This document shows, piece by piece, positions 25,720-35,133 of a stretch of 64,000 nt of DNA; the stretch's first letter is position 1, and every line of letters starts with the position of its first letter. The stretch covers positions 243,896-307,895 of the forward strand of contig JANRJM010000001.1 of the NCBI GenBank assembly GCA_033763975.1. The letters run 5' to 3'. Below the pieces are notes generated by a model that saw nothing but the letters and a program-made list of their open reading frames with translations, was not told the DNA's origin and ran no database searches. The position numbers were made by a program, and so were the translations under genes. Source of the stretch: Planctomycetota bacterium. GTDB lineage: Bacteria; Planctomycetota; Phycisphaerae; Phycisphaerales; UBA1924.

Positions 25720-26817
25720 TTAGGCGCCCGGGGGCGGGTCGGGTTCGGCGGGATCCTGTTGCTTGGACGAGACGACGAAGGAGGTGCCGATGCCGACGAT
25801 GAGCGAGGCGGCGATGATGCTGAGCGAAACGCCCGGGGAGAGGTGCACCGGTTCGGCGGGCAGCCAGCCGAGCCACGCGGGCACGCCGGCGAAGGCCCAG
25901 TCGGCCAGGCCCCGCAGGTGTTGGACGCCCTCCAGCAGCATCTTGACGCCGACGAAGGCGAGGATGAAGGCGAGGCTGAACTTGACGTACGTGAACTTTT
26001 CGATGAGCGCGGCGAGGGCGAAGTAGAGGGACCGCAGCCCGATGATGGCGAAGACGTTGGACGTGAAGACGAGGAACGGATCGCGGGTGATGCCGAAGAT
26101 GGCGGGGATGGAGTCGATGGCGAAGACGACGTCGGTCGTCTCGACGACGAGCAGCACGACGAAGAGCGGGGTGAAGAAGAACTTGCCGTTGATGCGGGTG
26201 CCGAAGCGCTGCCCGTCGGGCTCGGGCGAGATGGGCAGCAGCCTGCGGGAGAGTCGCAGCACGAACCCGTTCTCGGGGTGGAAGTCGTCTTCCTTCTGGG
26301 CGACGAGCTTGTAGGCGGTGAAGATGAGGATGGCGCCGAAGAGGTAGAGGATCCACTCGAACTGGGCGACGAGGGCCGAGCCGACGCCGATCATGATGCC
26401 CCGGAGGATGAGGGCGCCCAGGATTCCCCAGAAGAGGATGCGGTGCTGGTGCTCGCGCTTCACGCGGAAGTGCGAGAAGATGAGCGCGATGACGAAGATG
26501 TTGTCCATGCTCAGCGAGTACTCGATGAGCCAGCCGGAGAGGAACTGGATTGCGGCGGGGCGGCCCATGCCGCCGGCGGGGGCGGGGTCGTCGCCGGGGC
26601 GCATGTGGGCGAACTTCTCGCCGATGCCGAACAGGTCGTGCTCGTAGATGAAGTAGACGCCGACGTTGAACGCGAGCGCGAGAACGACGCACACGCCCGT
26701 CCAGCCGAGCGCCTCGCGGATGTTGATGATGTGCGGCTTGCGGTTGACGAGGAACAGGTCGATCGCGAGCATCGCCAGCACGAACACGATGAAGCCGACC
26801 CACAACCACGCGAGCAT
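25720..26817 (-). CDS. TerC family integral membrane protein (canonical)
   Basis: The 365 residues have about eight membrane helices and the intact family signatures EYSLSMDNIFVIALIFSHF and VVETTDVVFAIDSIPAIF. TerC/Alx/MeeF-type proteins export Mn2+ or shield metal-dependent exported enzymes. It is the middle of three TerC genes in tandem; 33 bases separate it from the PGPGW fusion. The ATG has GGAG at an acceptable distance, and a TACCGT box may lie about 50 bases upstream. Confidence 0.92.
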   Translation of the reverse strand: MLAWLWVGFIVFVLAMLAIDLFLVNRKPHIINIREALGWTGVCVVLALAFNVGVYFIYEHDLFGIGEKFAHMRPGDDPAPAGGMGRPAAIQFLSGWLIEYSLSMDNIFVIALIFSHFRVKREHQHRILFWGILGALILRGIMIGVGSALVAQFEWILYLFGAILIFTAYKLVAQKEDDFHPENGFVLRLSRRLLPISPEPDGQRFGTRINGKFFFTPLFVVLLVVETTDVVFAIDSIPAIFGITRDPFLVFTSNVFAIIGLRSLYFALAALIEKFTYVKFSLAFILAFVGVKMLLEGVQHLRGLADWAFAGVPAWLGWLPAEPVHLSPGVSLSIIAASLIVGIGTSFVVSSKQQDPAEPDPPPGA

Positions 26818-26884
26818 GCGAGCGTCTCCGGCGACCGGCGCGCTGTCGGGCCGGTGCGGACCGGGACGGTAGGGTGCGCCGGGG

Positions 26885-28108
26885 TCAGGTGCCCGGGGGC
26901 GCGGCGGGGGGATCGCCCGAGTTCGCGCGGGGCGTGCTGGGGAAGAGGATCGAGAGCACCACCGCGCCCGCGAGCGTGGCCAGCACGGCGATCAGCGAGA
27001 CTTCGGCCTCGATCTTGACGGGGCGTCCGGCCTCCAGGCCCAGCACAGGGAGGTACGGGGGTACGCTCAGCAGCAGGAGCTTCACCCCGACGAAGGCGAG
27101 GATGAGGATCAGGGCCGGCTTCAGGAACCGGAACCTGGAGATGAGGGCGGCCAGGCAGAAGTAGAGCGCGCGCAGCCCCAGGATCGCCAGGATGTTGCTG
27201 GTGAAGACGATGAACGGGTCCGGGGTGATGGCGAAGATCGCCGGGATCGAGTCGACGGCGAAGATGAGATCCGTCACCTCGACCATGATGAGCGCGAGGA
27301 AGAGCGGGGTGGCGGCCTTCCCGGCGGTTCGGAGCGTGCCCGGGGGGGGCGGGTCCATGACCATCTTGCCGGTGGCGGGGTCGGTCGTGTAGGTCGGCGG
27401 GACCGTGCGCCGCGTGAAGAACCGCTGCCCGTCGTAGAACGTGACGGTGGGGTACAGCCGCCGCGCGAGGCGGACGACCGGGTTGCGCGAGGGGTCGGAC
27501 TCGCCGTGGACCAGCGCCATCTTGGCGGAGGTGAGGAGCAGGAACGCGCCGAAGATGATGAGGATCCAGGTGTAGCGGAGGACGAGTTCGGCGCCGAGGA
27601 AAATCATGATGCCCCGCATGACAAGGGCGCCCAGGATGCCCCAGAAGAGCACGCGGTGCTGATAGCGGGCGGGAATCGCGAAGTACGAGAAGATCATCGC
27701 GATGACGAAGATGTTGTCCATCGCGAGCGATTTCTCGACGACGTAGCCGGTGAGGTAGTGCTTGGCGGCGGTGGACCCGAGGACCTCGCCCCGGATGATG
27801 ACTTCCTCGCCCACCCCGGGGTTGGGGTTGTACATGGGGGTGGAGAGCCCCAGCCCGAGCCAGTGGTTCTCGTAGGCGAGGTAGACCACGCCCGCGAAGA
27901 GCACGCCGCAGGTCAGCCAGATCACCGACCAGGTGACGGCCTCCTTCATGGAGACCACGTGCGCCTCGCGGTGGAAGACACCCAGATCAAGGGCCAGGAA
28001 CGCGCAGATGAGCAGCAGGAAGATCGCGTACGCCCAGGGCTTCAGGGCGGCGGGATCGCCGGCCGCCGGGGCAAGGTCCTGTGCGAGAACAACGACTTCC
28101 GCCAACAT
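26885..28108 (-). CDS. TerC family integral membrane protein (third paralogue)
   Basis: The 407-residue protein has the TerC signatures VEKSLAMDNIFVIAMIFSYF and MVEVTDLIFAVDSIPAIF. Between them it carries an extra extracytoplasmic loop (GVGEEVIIRGEVLGSTAAKH) and a Pro-rich cytoplasmic loop (TTDPATGKMVMDPPPPGT). The N-terminus has a short Ala/Val-rich stretch before the first helix. The start is fixed by GGAGGT before the ATG. It begins the minus-strand TerC cluster and is divergent from ogt. Confidence 0.9.
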   Translation of the reverse strand: MLAEVVVLAQDLAPAAGDPAALKPWAYAIFLLLICAFLALDLGVFHREAHVVSMKEAVTWSVIWLTCGVLFAGVVYLAYENHWLGLGLSTPMYNPNPGVGEEVIIRGEVLGSTAAKHYLTGYVVEKSLAMDNIFVIAMIFSYFAIPARYQHRVLFWGILGALVMRGIMIFLGAELVLRYTWILIIFGAFLLLTSAKMALVHGESDPSRNPVVRLARRLYPTVTFYDGQRFFTRRTVPPTYTTDPATGKMVMDPPPPGTLRTAGKAATPLFLALIMVEVTDLIFAVDSIPAIFAITPDPFIVFTSNILAILGLRALYFCLAALISRFRFLKPALILILAFVGVKLLLLSVPPYLPVLGLEAGRPVKIEAEVSLIAVLATLAGAVVLSILFPSTPRANSGDPPAAPPGT

Positions 28109-28291
28109 CACGACCTCCGCGCGGCGCGCGACAGGGCTGACGCTGGTCTCGCTCGCGGCGTCGATGCGACGCGCCGTGGGGGCCGGGACCGGGGACAGCC
28201 GCCCCGATCCGTCTTGACGACCCGCACGCCCGCGCCGGCGGCGCGGAGAACTACTCCCCAAAGCCCCGACTATAGGAGGGCGCCGGCGCGA

Positions 28292-28297
28292 TATCGT
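28292..28297 (+). promoter_or_regulatory. -10-like box TATCGT, 6 bases before ogt
   Basis: TATCGT ends 6 bases before the GTG at 28304, the spacing seen at other presumed leaderless starts. It favours the 28304 start over an in-frame GTG at 28337 that has GAGGGAG upstream. Confidence 0.35.
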
Positions 28298-28303
28298 GCG
28301 GGC

Positions 28304-28885
28304 GTGGACACAACGCGACAGGGCGAGGGAGAACCGGTGGTTGTGCTCCGACGGGTGCTGCGGACCCCGCTGGGGTGGGTCGAGGTGGTCGGCGGCGCCC
28401 GCGGGGTGCGACGGGTGGGGTTTCTCGACGGGGCTCCGGCCGTTGGGGCGCCCGCCGGCGCTGGTGACGCGGCGTGCGCAGACGCCGCGCGGTGCGCGGC
28501 GGACGATGGGACCGCGCGCGGCGCGGTGGATCGGTGTGCCGATCAGGTCCGCGAGTACTTCGCGGGCGCGAGGCGGGCGTTCGACGTGCCGCTCGACGCG
28601 GGCGGGACGGCGTTCCAGCGACGGGTGTGGGCGCTGCTCGCGGAGATCCCCTACGGAGAGACGACGACGTACGGTGAGATCGCGCGCCGGTTGGGCGATG
28701 CCCGGGCGGTCCGTGCGGTTGGTGCGGCGAACGGCGCGAACCCGATCGCAATGCTTGTGCCGTGCCACCGCGTGCTGGCGTCGGACGGCACGCTGCACGG
28801 GTACGCGGGCGGGCTGGAACGCAAGCGAGCACTCCTGGAGTTGGAGGGCGCGCTGGGAGCGATGTTCCGCGGGGTGCGCGCATGA
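28304..28885 (+). CDS. ogt: Methylated-DNA--protein-cysteine methyltransferase
   Basis: This suicide repair protein takes O6-alkyl groups from guanine. The C-terminal half has the full signature: FQRRVWALLAEIPYGETTTYGEIARRLG (the DNA-binding helix), AVGAANGANPIAMLVPCHRVLASDGTLHGYAGGLERKRALLELE, with the acceptor cysteine C154 in PCHRV. The 193 residues start at GTG 28304 behind a TATCGT box; a GTG at 28337 is the alternative. The stop overlaps the cutC ATG (ATGA), so the two are co-translated. Confidence 0.92.
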   Translation: MDTTRQGEGEPVVVLRRVLRTPLGWVEVVGGARGVRRVGFLDGAPAVGAPAGAGDAACADAARCAADDGTARGAVDRCADQVREYFAGARRAFDVPLDAGGTAFQRRVWALLAEIPYGETTTYGEIARRLGDARAVRAVGAANGANPIAMLVPCHRVLASDGTLHGYAGGLERKRALLELEGALGAMFRGVRA

Positions 28886-29646
28886 GCGGACGCGAGAACG
28901 ACACGACGGCGGCGGGCACGGGCGCGGTCCCGGACGCGGGCCCCCGAGCGAAGCGCGGCGCGGCGCCTGCGCGCGCGGCGCGGATCGAGGTCGCGGTGGA
29001 TTCCGTCGAGGACGCGCTCGCGGCGTTCGACGCCGGTGCGGACCGCGTGGAGTTGTGCGCCCGCCTGGAGACCAACGGCGTGACGCCCGACCTCGCCGAC
29101 GTGCGCCGGGTGGTCGCGGCGGGGCGCGGGCCGCTGGCGGTGATGCTGCGCGAGCGGGCGGACAGCTATCGCGCGTCGGCGCGCGAGGTAGACGCGATGG
29201 CGGCGAGCGCCCGCGCATTCTCGGCGGCGGGGGCGGCGCGGCTCGTGTTCGGGGTGGTCGCCGACTCGGGCGAGATCGACCCCCGCGCGTGCGGGGCGAT
29301 CGTCGCGGCGTGCGGGGGCGCCACGCCCGTCTTCCACCGCGTGTTCGACGCGCTGGCGGACTGGCGGGGCGCGATCGAGACGCTGGTCTCGCTGGGGTTC
29401 GGCGGGCTGCTCGCTTCGGGCGGGCAGAGCGTGCGTGCGCCCGGCGCGACCGACCGGCTACGCGCCGTGCGCGGCGCAATCGGCGGGCGGCTGGACCTGC
29501 TGCCCGGCGGCGGGGTTCGCGCCGACAACGCCCGCGCCGTGCGGGAGGCGTCGGGGAGCGACTGGCTGCACACGTCGGCGCGGGACGCGCACGGGCGGTT
29601 CTCGCCGGGGGTCCTGCGCGCGCTGCGCGAGGCGGTGGCGGAGTAG
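28882..29646 (+). CDS. cutC: CutC family protein
   Basis: CutC proteins are TIM barrels once linked to copper tolerance; the molecular role is unsettled. Residues 35-254 match the family: RIEVAVDSVEDALAAFDAGADRVELCARLETNGVTPD, FGVVADSGEID, VFHRVFD and the glycine-rich RLDLLPGGGVRADNARAV. The first 33 residues are a Gly/Ala/Pro-rich extension not usual in the family. Its start codon overlaps the ogt stop. Confidence 0.9.
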   Translation: MSGRENDTTAAGTGAVPDAGPRAKRGAAPARAARIEVAVDSVEDALAAFDAGADRVELCARLETNGVTPDLADVRRVVAAGRGPLAVMLRERADSYRASAREVDAMAASARAFSAAGAARLVFGVVADSGEIDPRACGAIVAACGGATPVFHRVFDALADWRGAIETLVSLGFGGLLASGGQSVRAPGATDRLRAVRGAIGGRLDLLPGGGVRADNARAVREASGSDWLHTSARDAHGRFSPGVLRALREAVAE

Positions 29647-29707
29647 GGCACGGCGCCGATCGCCGGGCGGCGCCCCGGTGTTTCGACGAGGCACGCCCGC
29701 GGGGCTC

Positions 29708-29713
29708 TACACT
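29708..29713 (+). promoter_or_regulatory. -10-like box TACACT, 8 bases before fbp
   Basis: TACACT ends 8 bases before the ATG at 29722; there is no Shine-Dalgarno between. It fits the leaderless promoter pattern of the window. Confidence 0.4.
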
Positions 29714-29721
29714 GCGCGCTT

Positions 29722-31710
29722 ATGGGTACAAGCCAGGGCCAGGGGCAGGATTCGGGGGAAGACGTTCGTCGTCGGAGCATGCTGCGTTCGCTGGCGGCGC
29801 GGTTCCCGACGGCCGAGAGCGCGATCTGCGAGATCGCGGCGCTGCGCGCCAAGCTCACGCTGCCGATGGGCGTGGTGCACGTCATCTCGGACGTGCACGG
29901 CGAGGACGCGAAGCTGCGCCACGTGATCAACAACGCGTCGGGCGCGCTGCGCGGGCTGGTGGAGCAGGTGGTGGGCGACCGGCTGAGCGCGCGGGAGAAG
30001 CAGCGGTTCCTGGCGGTGCTCTACTACCCGCGCGAGTCGATCAACGCGTTCTCGCGCGAGATCGTCGCGAGCGGGGAGCGCCTGGAGTGGGTGCAGCGCA
30101 CGCTCACGCTGCAGTTCGAGATCGTGCGGGTGCTCCGCACCACGTACCGGCGCGACCGCTTCGAGGCGCTCATCCCCCGCACGTACCGCGAGCTGTTCAT
30201 GGAGCTGGGCAACGCGCTGCGTCCGGCGTACATCGGCGAGATGATCCGCGGGCTGGCGGCGCACGACCGCGACTGGGGCGCGGTGCGGGCCGCGGCGAGG
30301 CTGATCCGGAATCTGTCGATCGACGAACTGCTCGTGATCGGCGACCTGGGCGATCGCGGGCCCCGGATGGACCGGGTGTGCGACACGCTGATGCGTCAGC
30401 CGTCGGTGTCGCTGCTGTGGGGAAACCACGACATGCTCTGGGTGGGAGCGCACCTCGGGCACGAGCCCTGCATGCTCACGATGCTGCGGTTCTCGGCGCG
30501 GTACCGCCAGGCGGCGCAGTTGGAGGAGGGGTACGGCATATTGACCACGCCCCTCGAGCGGCTGGTGCGCGAGGTGTACGCCGACGACCCGGCGGAGCAC
30601 TTCAAGCCCAAAGGCGTGGGCCTGCGCGACGAGCGGACCGTGGCGCGGATGCAGAAGGCGCTCGCGATCATGCAGTTCAAGAGCGAGGGGCGGATGATCG
30701 AGCGCCACCCGGAGTGGGAGCTGGATCACCGGCGATTGCTGCACCGCATCGATCTGCGGGCGGGCACGGTCACCATCGGCGGCGTGACGCACCCGCTGCT
30801 CGACACGCGCCTGCCCACGATCGACCCCGCGAACCCGTACGCCTACTCGCCCGAGGAGCAGGCGTGCGTGGACCGCCTGCGCGACTCGTTCACGCGGTCG
30901 ATGCGCCTGCGCGAGCACATGGAGTGGCTGGTGCGCCACGGGGGCATGTGGACGCGGCGCGACGACGTGCTGATGTTCCACGCGTGCGTGCCGGTGGATG
31001 GGCAGGGCGTGCCGCTCTCGATGCGCGTGGACGGGCGCGAGGTCGCGGGGCGAGAGCTCATGGACGCGCTCGGGTCGGTCGTGCGCCGAGCCATGCGCAA
31101 ACGCTGGTTCGGGCTCGACGAGGACGCCGACTGGCTCTGGTACCTGTGGGGCGGCCCGCGCAGCCCGCTGTTCGGCAAGGACAAGCTCGCGACCTTCGAG
31201 ACGTACTTCCTGGGCGACAAGAGCACCCACAAGGAGACGAAGAACGCGTACTTCGATCTCATGCACGACGCGGCGTTCATTCGGAAGATCGGCGCGCTCT
31301 TCGGCTGCGGCGAGGACGTGCTCGTCGTCAACGGGCATGTGCCCGTGAAGATGGAAAAGGGCGAGGAGCCCCTCAAGCGCGGCGGGAACGCGATCACCAT
31401 CGATGGGGCGTTCAGCGCCGCGTACGGCGATCGCGGCTACACGCTCGTCATTCGCCCGGACCGCATCGACCTCGCGCACCTCGCGCCGTTCACGGGTGTG
31501 GAGTCGGTCGTGCACGAGGGGGCCGACATCGAGCCGGGCGTGGGCACGGTGCGGCGGTATCCCGGCGCGCGCACCATCGGCGAGACGTGGCACGGGCGCG
31601 AGATCCGCCAGGACATCGAGAACCTCGAGACGCTCGTGCGGGCCTATCAGGAGGGCGAGGTGGTGGAGCGGGACGACTCGTCGGCGGGCGGTGCGGCCGC
31701 GGGGTCCTGA
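29722..31710 (+). CDS. fbp: Class III fructose-1,6-bisphosphatase
   Basis: The enzyme hydrolyses fructose-1,6-bisphosphate in gluconeogenesis. The 662 residues match the class III (calcineurin-type) enzyme of B. subtilis (about 670), with metal ligands in ISDVHGED (D57, H59), GDLGDRGP, GNHDMLW and VNGHVP. The C-terminal region GGNAITIDGAFSAAYGDRGYTLV also fits. An Ala/Gly/Ser tail of about 15 residues is extra. The ATG lies 8 bases from a TACACT box. Its last 64 bases overlap the end of the efflux outer-membrane gene on the other strand. Confidence 0.95.
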   Translation: MGTSQGQGQDSGEDVRRRSMLRSLAARFPTAESAICEIAALRAKLTLPMGVVHVISDVHGEDAKLRHVINNASGALRGLVEQVVGDRLSAREKQRFLAVLYYPRESINAFSREIVASGERLEWVQRTLTLQFEIVRVLRTTYRRDRFEALIPRTYRELFMELGNALRPAYIGEMIRGLAAHDRDWGAVRAAARLIRNLSIDELLVIGDLGDRGPRMDRVCDTLMRQPSVSLLWGNHDMLWVGAHLGHEPCMLTMLRFSARYRQAAQLEEGYGILTTPLERLVREVYADDPAEHFKPKGVGLRDERTVARMQKALAIMQFKSEGRMIERHPEWELDHRRLLHRIDLRAGTVTIGGVTHPLLDTRLPTIDPANPYAYSPEEQACVDRLRDSFTRSMRLREHMEWLVRHGGMWTRRDDVLMFHACVPVDGQGVPLSMRVDGREVAGRELMDALGSVVRRAMRKRWFGLDEDADWLWYLWGGPRSPLFGKDKLATFETYFLGDKSTHKETKNAYFDLMHDAAFIRKIGALFGCGEDVLVVNGHVPVKMEKGEEPLKRGGNAITIDGAFSAAYGDRGYTLVIRPDRIDLAHLAPFTGVESVVHEGADIEPGVGTVRRYPGARTIGETWHGREIRQDIENLETLVRAYQEGEVVERDDSSAGGAAAGS

Positions 31711-33173
31711 GGCGGGGCGTCGGCGTCGGAAGGCGTAGTCTGCCCGGCGCTGGTGTTGGGGTCGTCTTCCCAGCCGCCCCCGAGCGCCTTGTAGACGAGC
31801 ACGAGTGATCGCGTGACGCCGAGTTCGCTCTGCACGAGCTGGTCTTCGGCGTCGTAGAGGTCGCGCTGGTTGACGAGCACGGAGAGGAAGTCGCCCACGC
31901 CGCTCTGGTAGCGCTGGGTGGAGAGATCGACCGCGCGCCGGCCGGCGTCGACGGCCTGGGCGAGGAAGCGCCGGCGGTCCTGCTGCTGGGCGAGGTCGGT
32001 CAGGCTCGCCTCGACCTCTTCGAGCGCGAGCAGCACCGAGCGTTCGTAGGCGAGGAGCGCCTGCTCGGAGCGGGCGTCGGCCGCGGCGATGCGCTGGCGG
32101 ATCTCGCGACGGTCAAACACGCGCCAGCGCACGCTGGGGCCGATGGACCAGAAGCGGCTGGAGGAATCAAAGAGCGTGGCGAGGTCGGCGCTCTCGACCC
32201 CGCCCGCGCCGGTGAGCGAGAAGGACGGGTACAACGCCGCGGTCTCCACGCCGACGCGCGAGACCGACGCGGCGAGCTGGCGTTCGGCCTGGCGGATGTC
32301 CGGGCGCCGGCGGAGCAGATCGGAGGGCAGCCCGACGGGCACGCTGGCCGGGGGCGTGGGGATGGCGGCGGGGGCGCGGAGTTCGTCGAGCAGCGCGTCG
32401 GGAGATTGGCCGAGCAGGACGCCCAGGCGGAACGTGGCGCGGCGGATCTCGGCGCGGATGGGCGGGAGTTGTCCCTGGCGGTTTGCGAGCTGCGCGCGGG
32501 CCTGCTCGGTCTCGATGTCGGGGGCGATGCCCGCGCGGGCGCGCGAGGCGGTGAGGTCGAGGGTCTCGCTCTGCGCGACGACCGCCCGCTCGCCGACCTC
32601 CAGGCGCTGCTGCAGCGAGCGGAGCTCGACGTACGTGCGCGCGACCTCGGATGTGAGGGTGACGAGCACGTCGCGCCGGGCTTCTTCGGTGGCCTCGAGG
32701 TCGCGGTCGAGGGCCTCGATGGCGCGCCGGCGCCCGCCGAAGATGTCCAGTTCCCACGAGACATCCAGGCCGGCCCGCCAGAGGCTGTTGGGCTCGTCGC
32801 TGCCGAAGGCGTTGGCGATGGTGCCGCTGCGCTGGCTGCGGGAGAACCCGCCCGCGGCGTCGACGCTGGGCAGGAGGGTGGAGTCGGCGGCGCCGCGCAG
32901 CGCGCGGGCCTCGCGCACGCGGGCGGCGGCGATGCGGACGTCGTGGTTGCCGGCGACCGCGCGCGCGATGAGCCGGTCAAGCACGGGATCGTCGAAGACC
33001 CGCCACCAGGTGGCGATCGCGGTGTCGCGCCCGCTGGTGGCGACGCCCTCGTCGGGCGCGAGCGAGGCGAACGACGCGGGCGTGCGGACGGCCGGGCGTT
33101 CGTAGTTCGGGCCGACGGGCGCGCACGCGCCGGCGAGCGACGCGAGTGAGAGGGCGAGCAGGGCGCGGGTCAT
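31647..33173 (-). CDS. Outer-membrane efflux lipoprotein (NodT/TolC-like)
   Basis: This is the outer-membrane channel of a tripartite exporter. The 508 residues begin with a lipoprotein signal (SLASLAGAC, lipidated C17) and VGPNYERP, the NodT-family start. Two OEP repeats with long helices follow (DVRIAAARVREARALRG, RPDIRQAERQLAASV, RYQSGVGDFLSVLVNQRDLYDAEDQL). The C-terminus is an acidic Pro/Ala tail. The ATG overlaps the fusion-protein stop (ATGA). It is last in the TetR-controlled operon. Confidence 0.92.
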   Translation of the reverse strand: MTRALLALSLASLAGACAPVGPNYERPAVRTPASFASLAPDEGVATSGRDTAIATWWRVFDDPVLDRLIARAVAGNHDVRIAAARVREARALRGAADSTLLPSVDAAGGFSRSQRSGTIANAFGSDEPNSLWRAGLDVSWELDIFGGRRRAIEALDRDLEATEEARRDVLVTLTSEVARTYVELRSLQQRLEVGERAVVAQSETLDLTASRARAGIAPDIETEQARAQLANRQGQLPPIRAEIRRATFRLGVLLGQSPDALLDELRAPAAIPTPPASVPVGLPSDLLRRRPDIRQAERQLAASVSRVGVETAALYPSFSLTGAGGVESADLATLFDSSSRFWSIGPSVRWRVFDRREIRQRIAAADARSEQALLAYERSVLLALEEVEASLTDLAQQQDRRRFLAQAVDAGRRAVDLSTQRYQSGVGDFLSVLVNQRDLYDAEDQLVQSELGVTRSLVLVYKALGGGWEDDPNTSAGQTTPSDADAPPQDPAAAPPADESSRSTTSPS

Positions 33174-34258
33174 GGGAGTTCCTCGGTGGTGGGAGCGGAT
33201 GAGACTTGTCCGAGCGGGGGGGCCTCGATGAACACGTCGACCTGCTGGCCCACGAAGAGCGGGAGGTCGCGCGGGGGGAACCGGAAGATCACCTGCAGCA
33301 CGCGTGTGTCGACGCGCTCCACGCTGTCGCCGGTGAGCGACCGCTTCGGCACCACGAAGGGCTCGAAGCGGACGAACTCCAGCTCGGTGCTGATGTCCTT
33401 GTTGCCCCGGGCGAACGCGCGGGCGCGGGCGCCGGCGCGCACGCGCCAGGCGTCGTGCTCGTCGACGTCCACGCGCACGTGCAGCGGGTCGACCGCGCCG
33501 ATCATGATGTGCGGGGTGCTCAGCGTGCCCGCGGCGGCGAACTCGCCCGCGCGGAGGTTCACCTGCAGCACACGCGCGTTGAGCGGCGAGCGGACGATCC
33601 GACGCTCGATCTCGACACGCACCGACTCGGCGGCGGCCTTGGCCTGCACGACCTGCGCCTCGGCCACGCCCAGCTCGTACGACCAGGTGCCGGCCTCGAG
33701 CAGCGCGACCTCCGCCCTGGCCGCCTCGAGGCGTGCCTCGCTCATCTGCACCGCGAACCGGCGCCGGCTGATCTCGTCCTCGCTGCGGGCGCGCGCGTCG
33801 GTGATCTGCTCCCACTTGCGGAGCTGGTCGCGCTGGTCGGCGAGGGAGGCTTCGGCCTCGGCGACCTTGGCGCGTGCGGGGGGCAGCAGTTCGGGGCGGG
33901 TTCCCGCCGCCAGGCGCGCAACGGTGCGCTCGGCCACGCGCACCGCCGCCTCGCGCTCCGCGAGCTGGGCGCGGAGCGCGCGCGTGTCGAGCTCGAACAG
34001 CACGTCGCCCGCGGCGACATCGGAGCCGACGCGCACCGGCAGCGCGGTCACGATCTCGCCCACGGGGGCGCCGATGGCGATGTTCTCCGACGACGATTCG
34101 ACCAGGCCGGAACCGGCGACGAACGAGTCGTACGGCGCGCGGGGCGGCTCGATGACGGGCGGCTGGGCTATCTGGGGGCGGCTTCCCTTCACGACCTGGA
34201 CGGTCGCGAAGACGACGCCGGCGATCGCGAGCAGCGGGATGAGATACGTGCGGATCAT
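33170..34258 (-). CDS. HlyD/DevB-type periplasmic adaptor (membrane fusion protein)
   Basis: The 362-residue protein has one N-terminal membrane helix, a lipoyl half (PVGEIVTALPVRVGSDVAAGDVLFELD), a long coiled coil (about residues 95-220), the second lipoyl half (RRIVRSPLNARVLQVNLRAGEFAA), and beta-barrel domain. The arrangement resembles DevB of the heterocyst-glycolipid exporter and connects the ABC transporter to the outer-membrane channel. GAGGCT precedes the ATG. Its stop overlaps the next ATG. Confidence 0.9.
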   Translation of the reverse strand: MIRTYLIPLLAIAGVVFATVQVVKGSRPQIAQPPVIEPPRAPYDSFVAGSGLVESSSENIAIGAPVGEIVTALPVRVGSDVAAGDVLFELDTRALRAQLAEREAAVRVAERTVARLAAGTRPELLPPARAKVAEAEASLADQRDQLRKWEQITDARARSEDEISRRRFAVQMSEARLEAARAEVALLEAGTWSYELGVAEAQVVQAKAAAESVRVEIERRIVRSPLNARVLQVNLRAGEFAAAGTLSTPHIMIGAVDPLHVRVDVDEHDAWRVRAGARARAFARGNKDISTELEFVRFEPFVVPKRSLTGDSVERVDTRVLQVIFRFPPRDLPLFVGQQVDVFIEAPPLGQVSSAPTTEELP

Positions 34259-34279
34259 GGCGAGCCTCGGTGGTATGGG

Positions 34280-35068
34280 TCAGGGGGCGTGGGGCAGGGC
34301 GTGGGCGGACTTGCGGTGCGACTGGCCGGTCGTGACGTTCACGATGCGCCCGTCGTCCATCTCGGCGATGCGGTCGGCGAACTCGAAGATGCGCGCGTCG
34401 TGCGTGACGACGACGAGCGACAGGTCGTGCCCCTCCGCCACGTCGCGGAGCAGTTCCATCACCTTCTGACCCGTCGCGTGGTCGAGCGCGCTGGTCGGCT
34501 CGTCGCACACGAGCAGGCGCGGGTTGTGCACCAGCGCGCGAGAGATCGCGACGCGCTGCTGCTGCCCGCCAGAGAGCCGGGTCGGCGTGTCGCGGGTGCG
34601 GTCGCCCAGACCCACGCGCGCCAGCATCGCGCGGGCGCGTTCGACGGCCTCGCGGCGCGACACGCCGTTGATGAGCAAGGGCACGGCGACGTTCTCGGCG
34701 ATGGTCAGCGTGGGGATGAGGTTGAACGCCTGGAACACGAACCCGACGTTCGCCGCGCGGAACCGGGTGGTGGCGCCCGAGCCGATCTTCTTGAAGTCGG
34801 CGCCCAGCACCTCGCACTCGCCCTCGTCGCGGTCGAGCACTCCCGCGATGACGGAGATCAGCGTCGTCTTGCCGCAGCCGGAGGGCCCCACCAGCATCAG
34901 CAGTTCGCCCAGGCGGACGTCCAGGTCCACCCCCCGCAACGCGCGAACGGCGGCGTTGCCCGAGCCGTACGTCTTCGTCACGGCGCGGCAGCGGACGGCG
35001 ACGGACTCGCCGTCGCGCAGCGTGGCGGACAGATCGGACGTGCGCGGGGCTGGGTTCGCGGGTGTCAT
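34280..35068 (-). CDS. ABC transporter ATPase of MacB/DevA type
   Basis: The 262 residues hold Walker A GPSGCGKTTL (K67), Q-loop FVFQAFNLIPTLT, signature LSGGQQQR, Walker B LLVCDEPTSALD and switch His in VVTHDARIFE. FQAFNLIPTLT and the short size place it among LolD/MacB/DevA ATPases that power mechanotransmission exporters. It presumably serves both permeases of the locus. AGAGGA precedes the ATG. Confidence 0.93.
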   Translation of the reverse strand: MTPANPAPRTSDLSATLRDGESVAVRCRAVTKTYGSGNAAVRALRGVDLDVRLGELLMLVGPSGCGKTTLISVIAGVLDRDEGECEVLGADFKKIGSGATTRFRAANVGFVFQAFNLIPTLTIAENVAVPLLINGVSRREAVERARAMLARVGLGDRTRDTPTRLSGGQQQRVAISRALVHNPRLLVCDEPTSALDHATGQKVMELLRDVAEGHDLSLVVVTHDARIFEFADRIAEMDDGRIVNVTTGQSHRKSAHALPHAP

Positions 35069-35133
35069 GCGGTCCTCTTCGTCTGCTGCGGCGGGCTCGA
35101 TGTGCGAGCGGGCGGCCCCCCCGCGGTGCGTTC

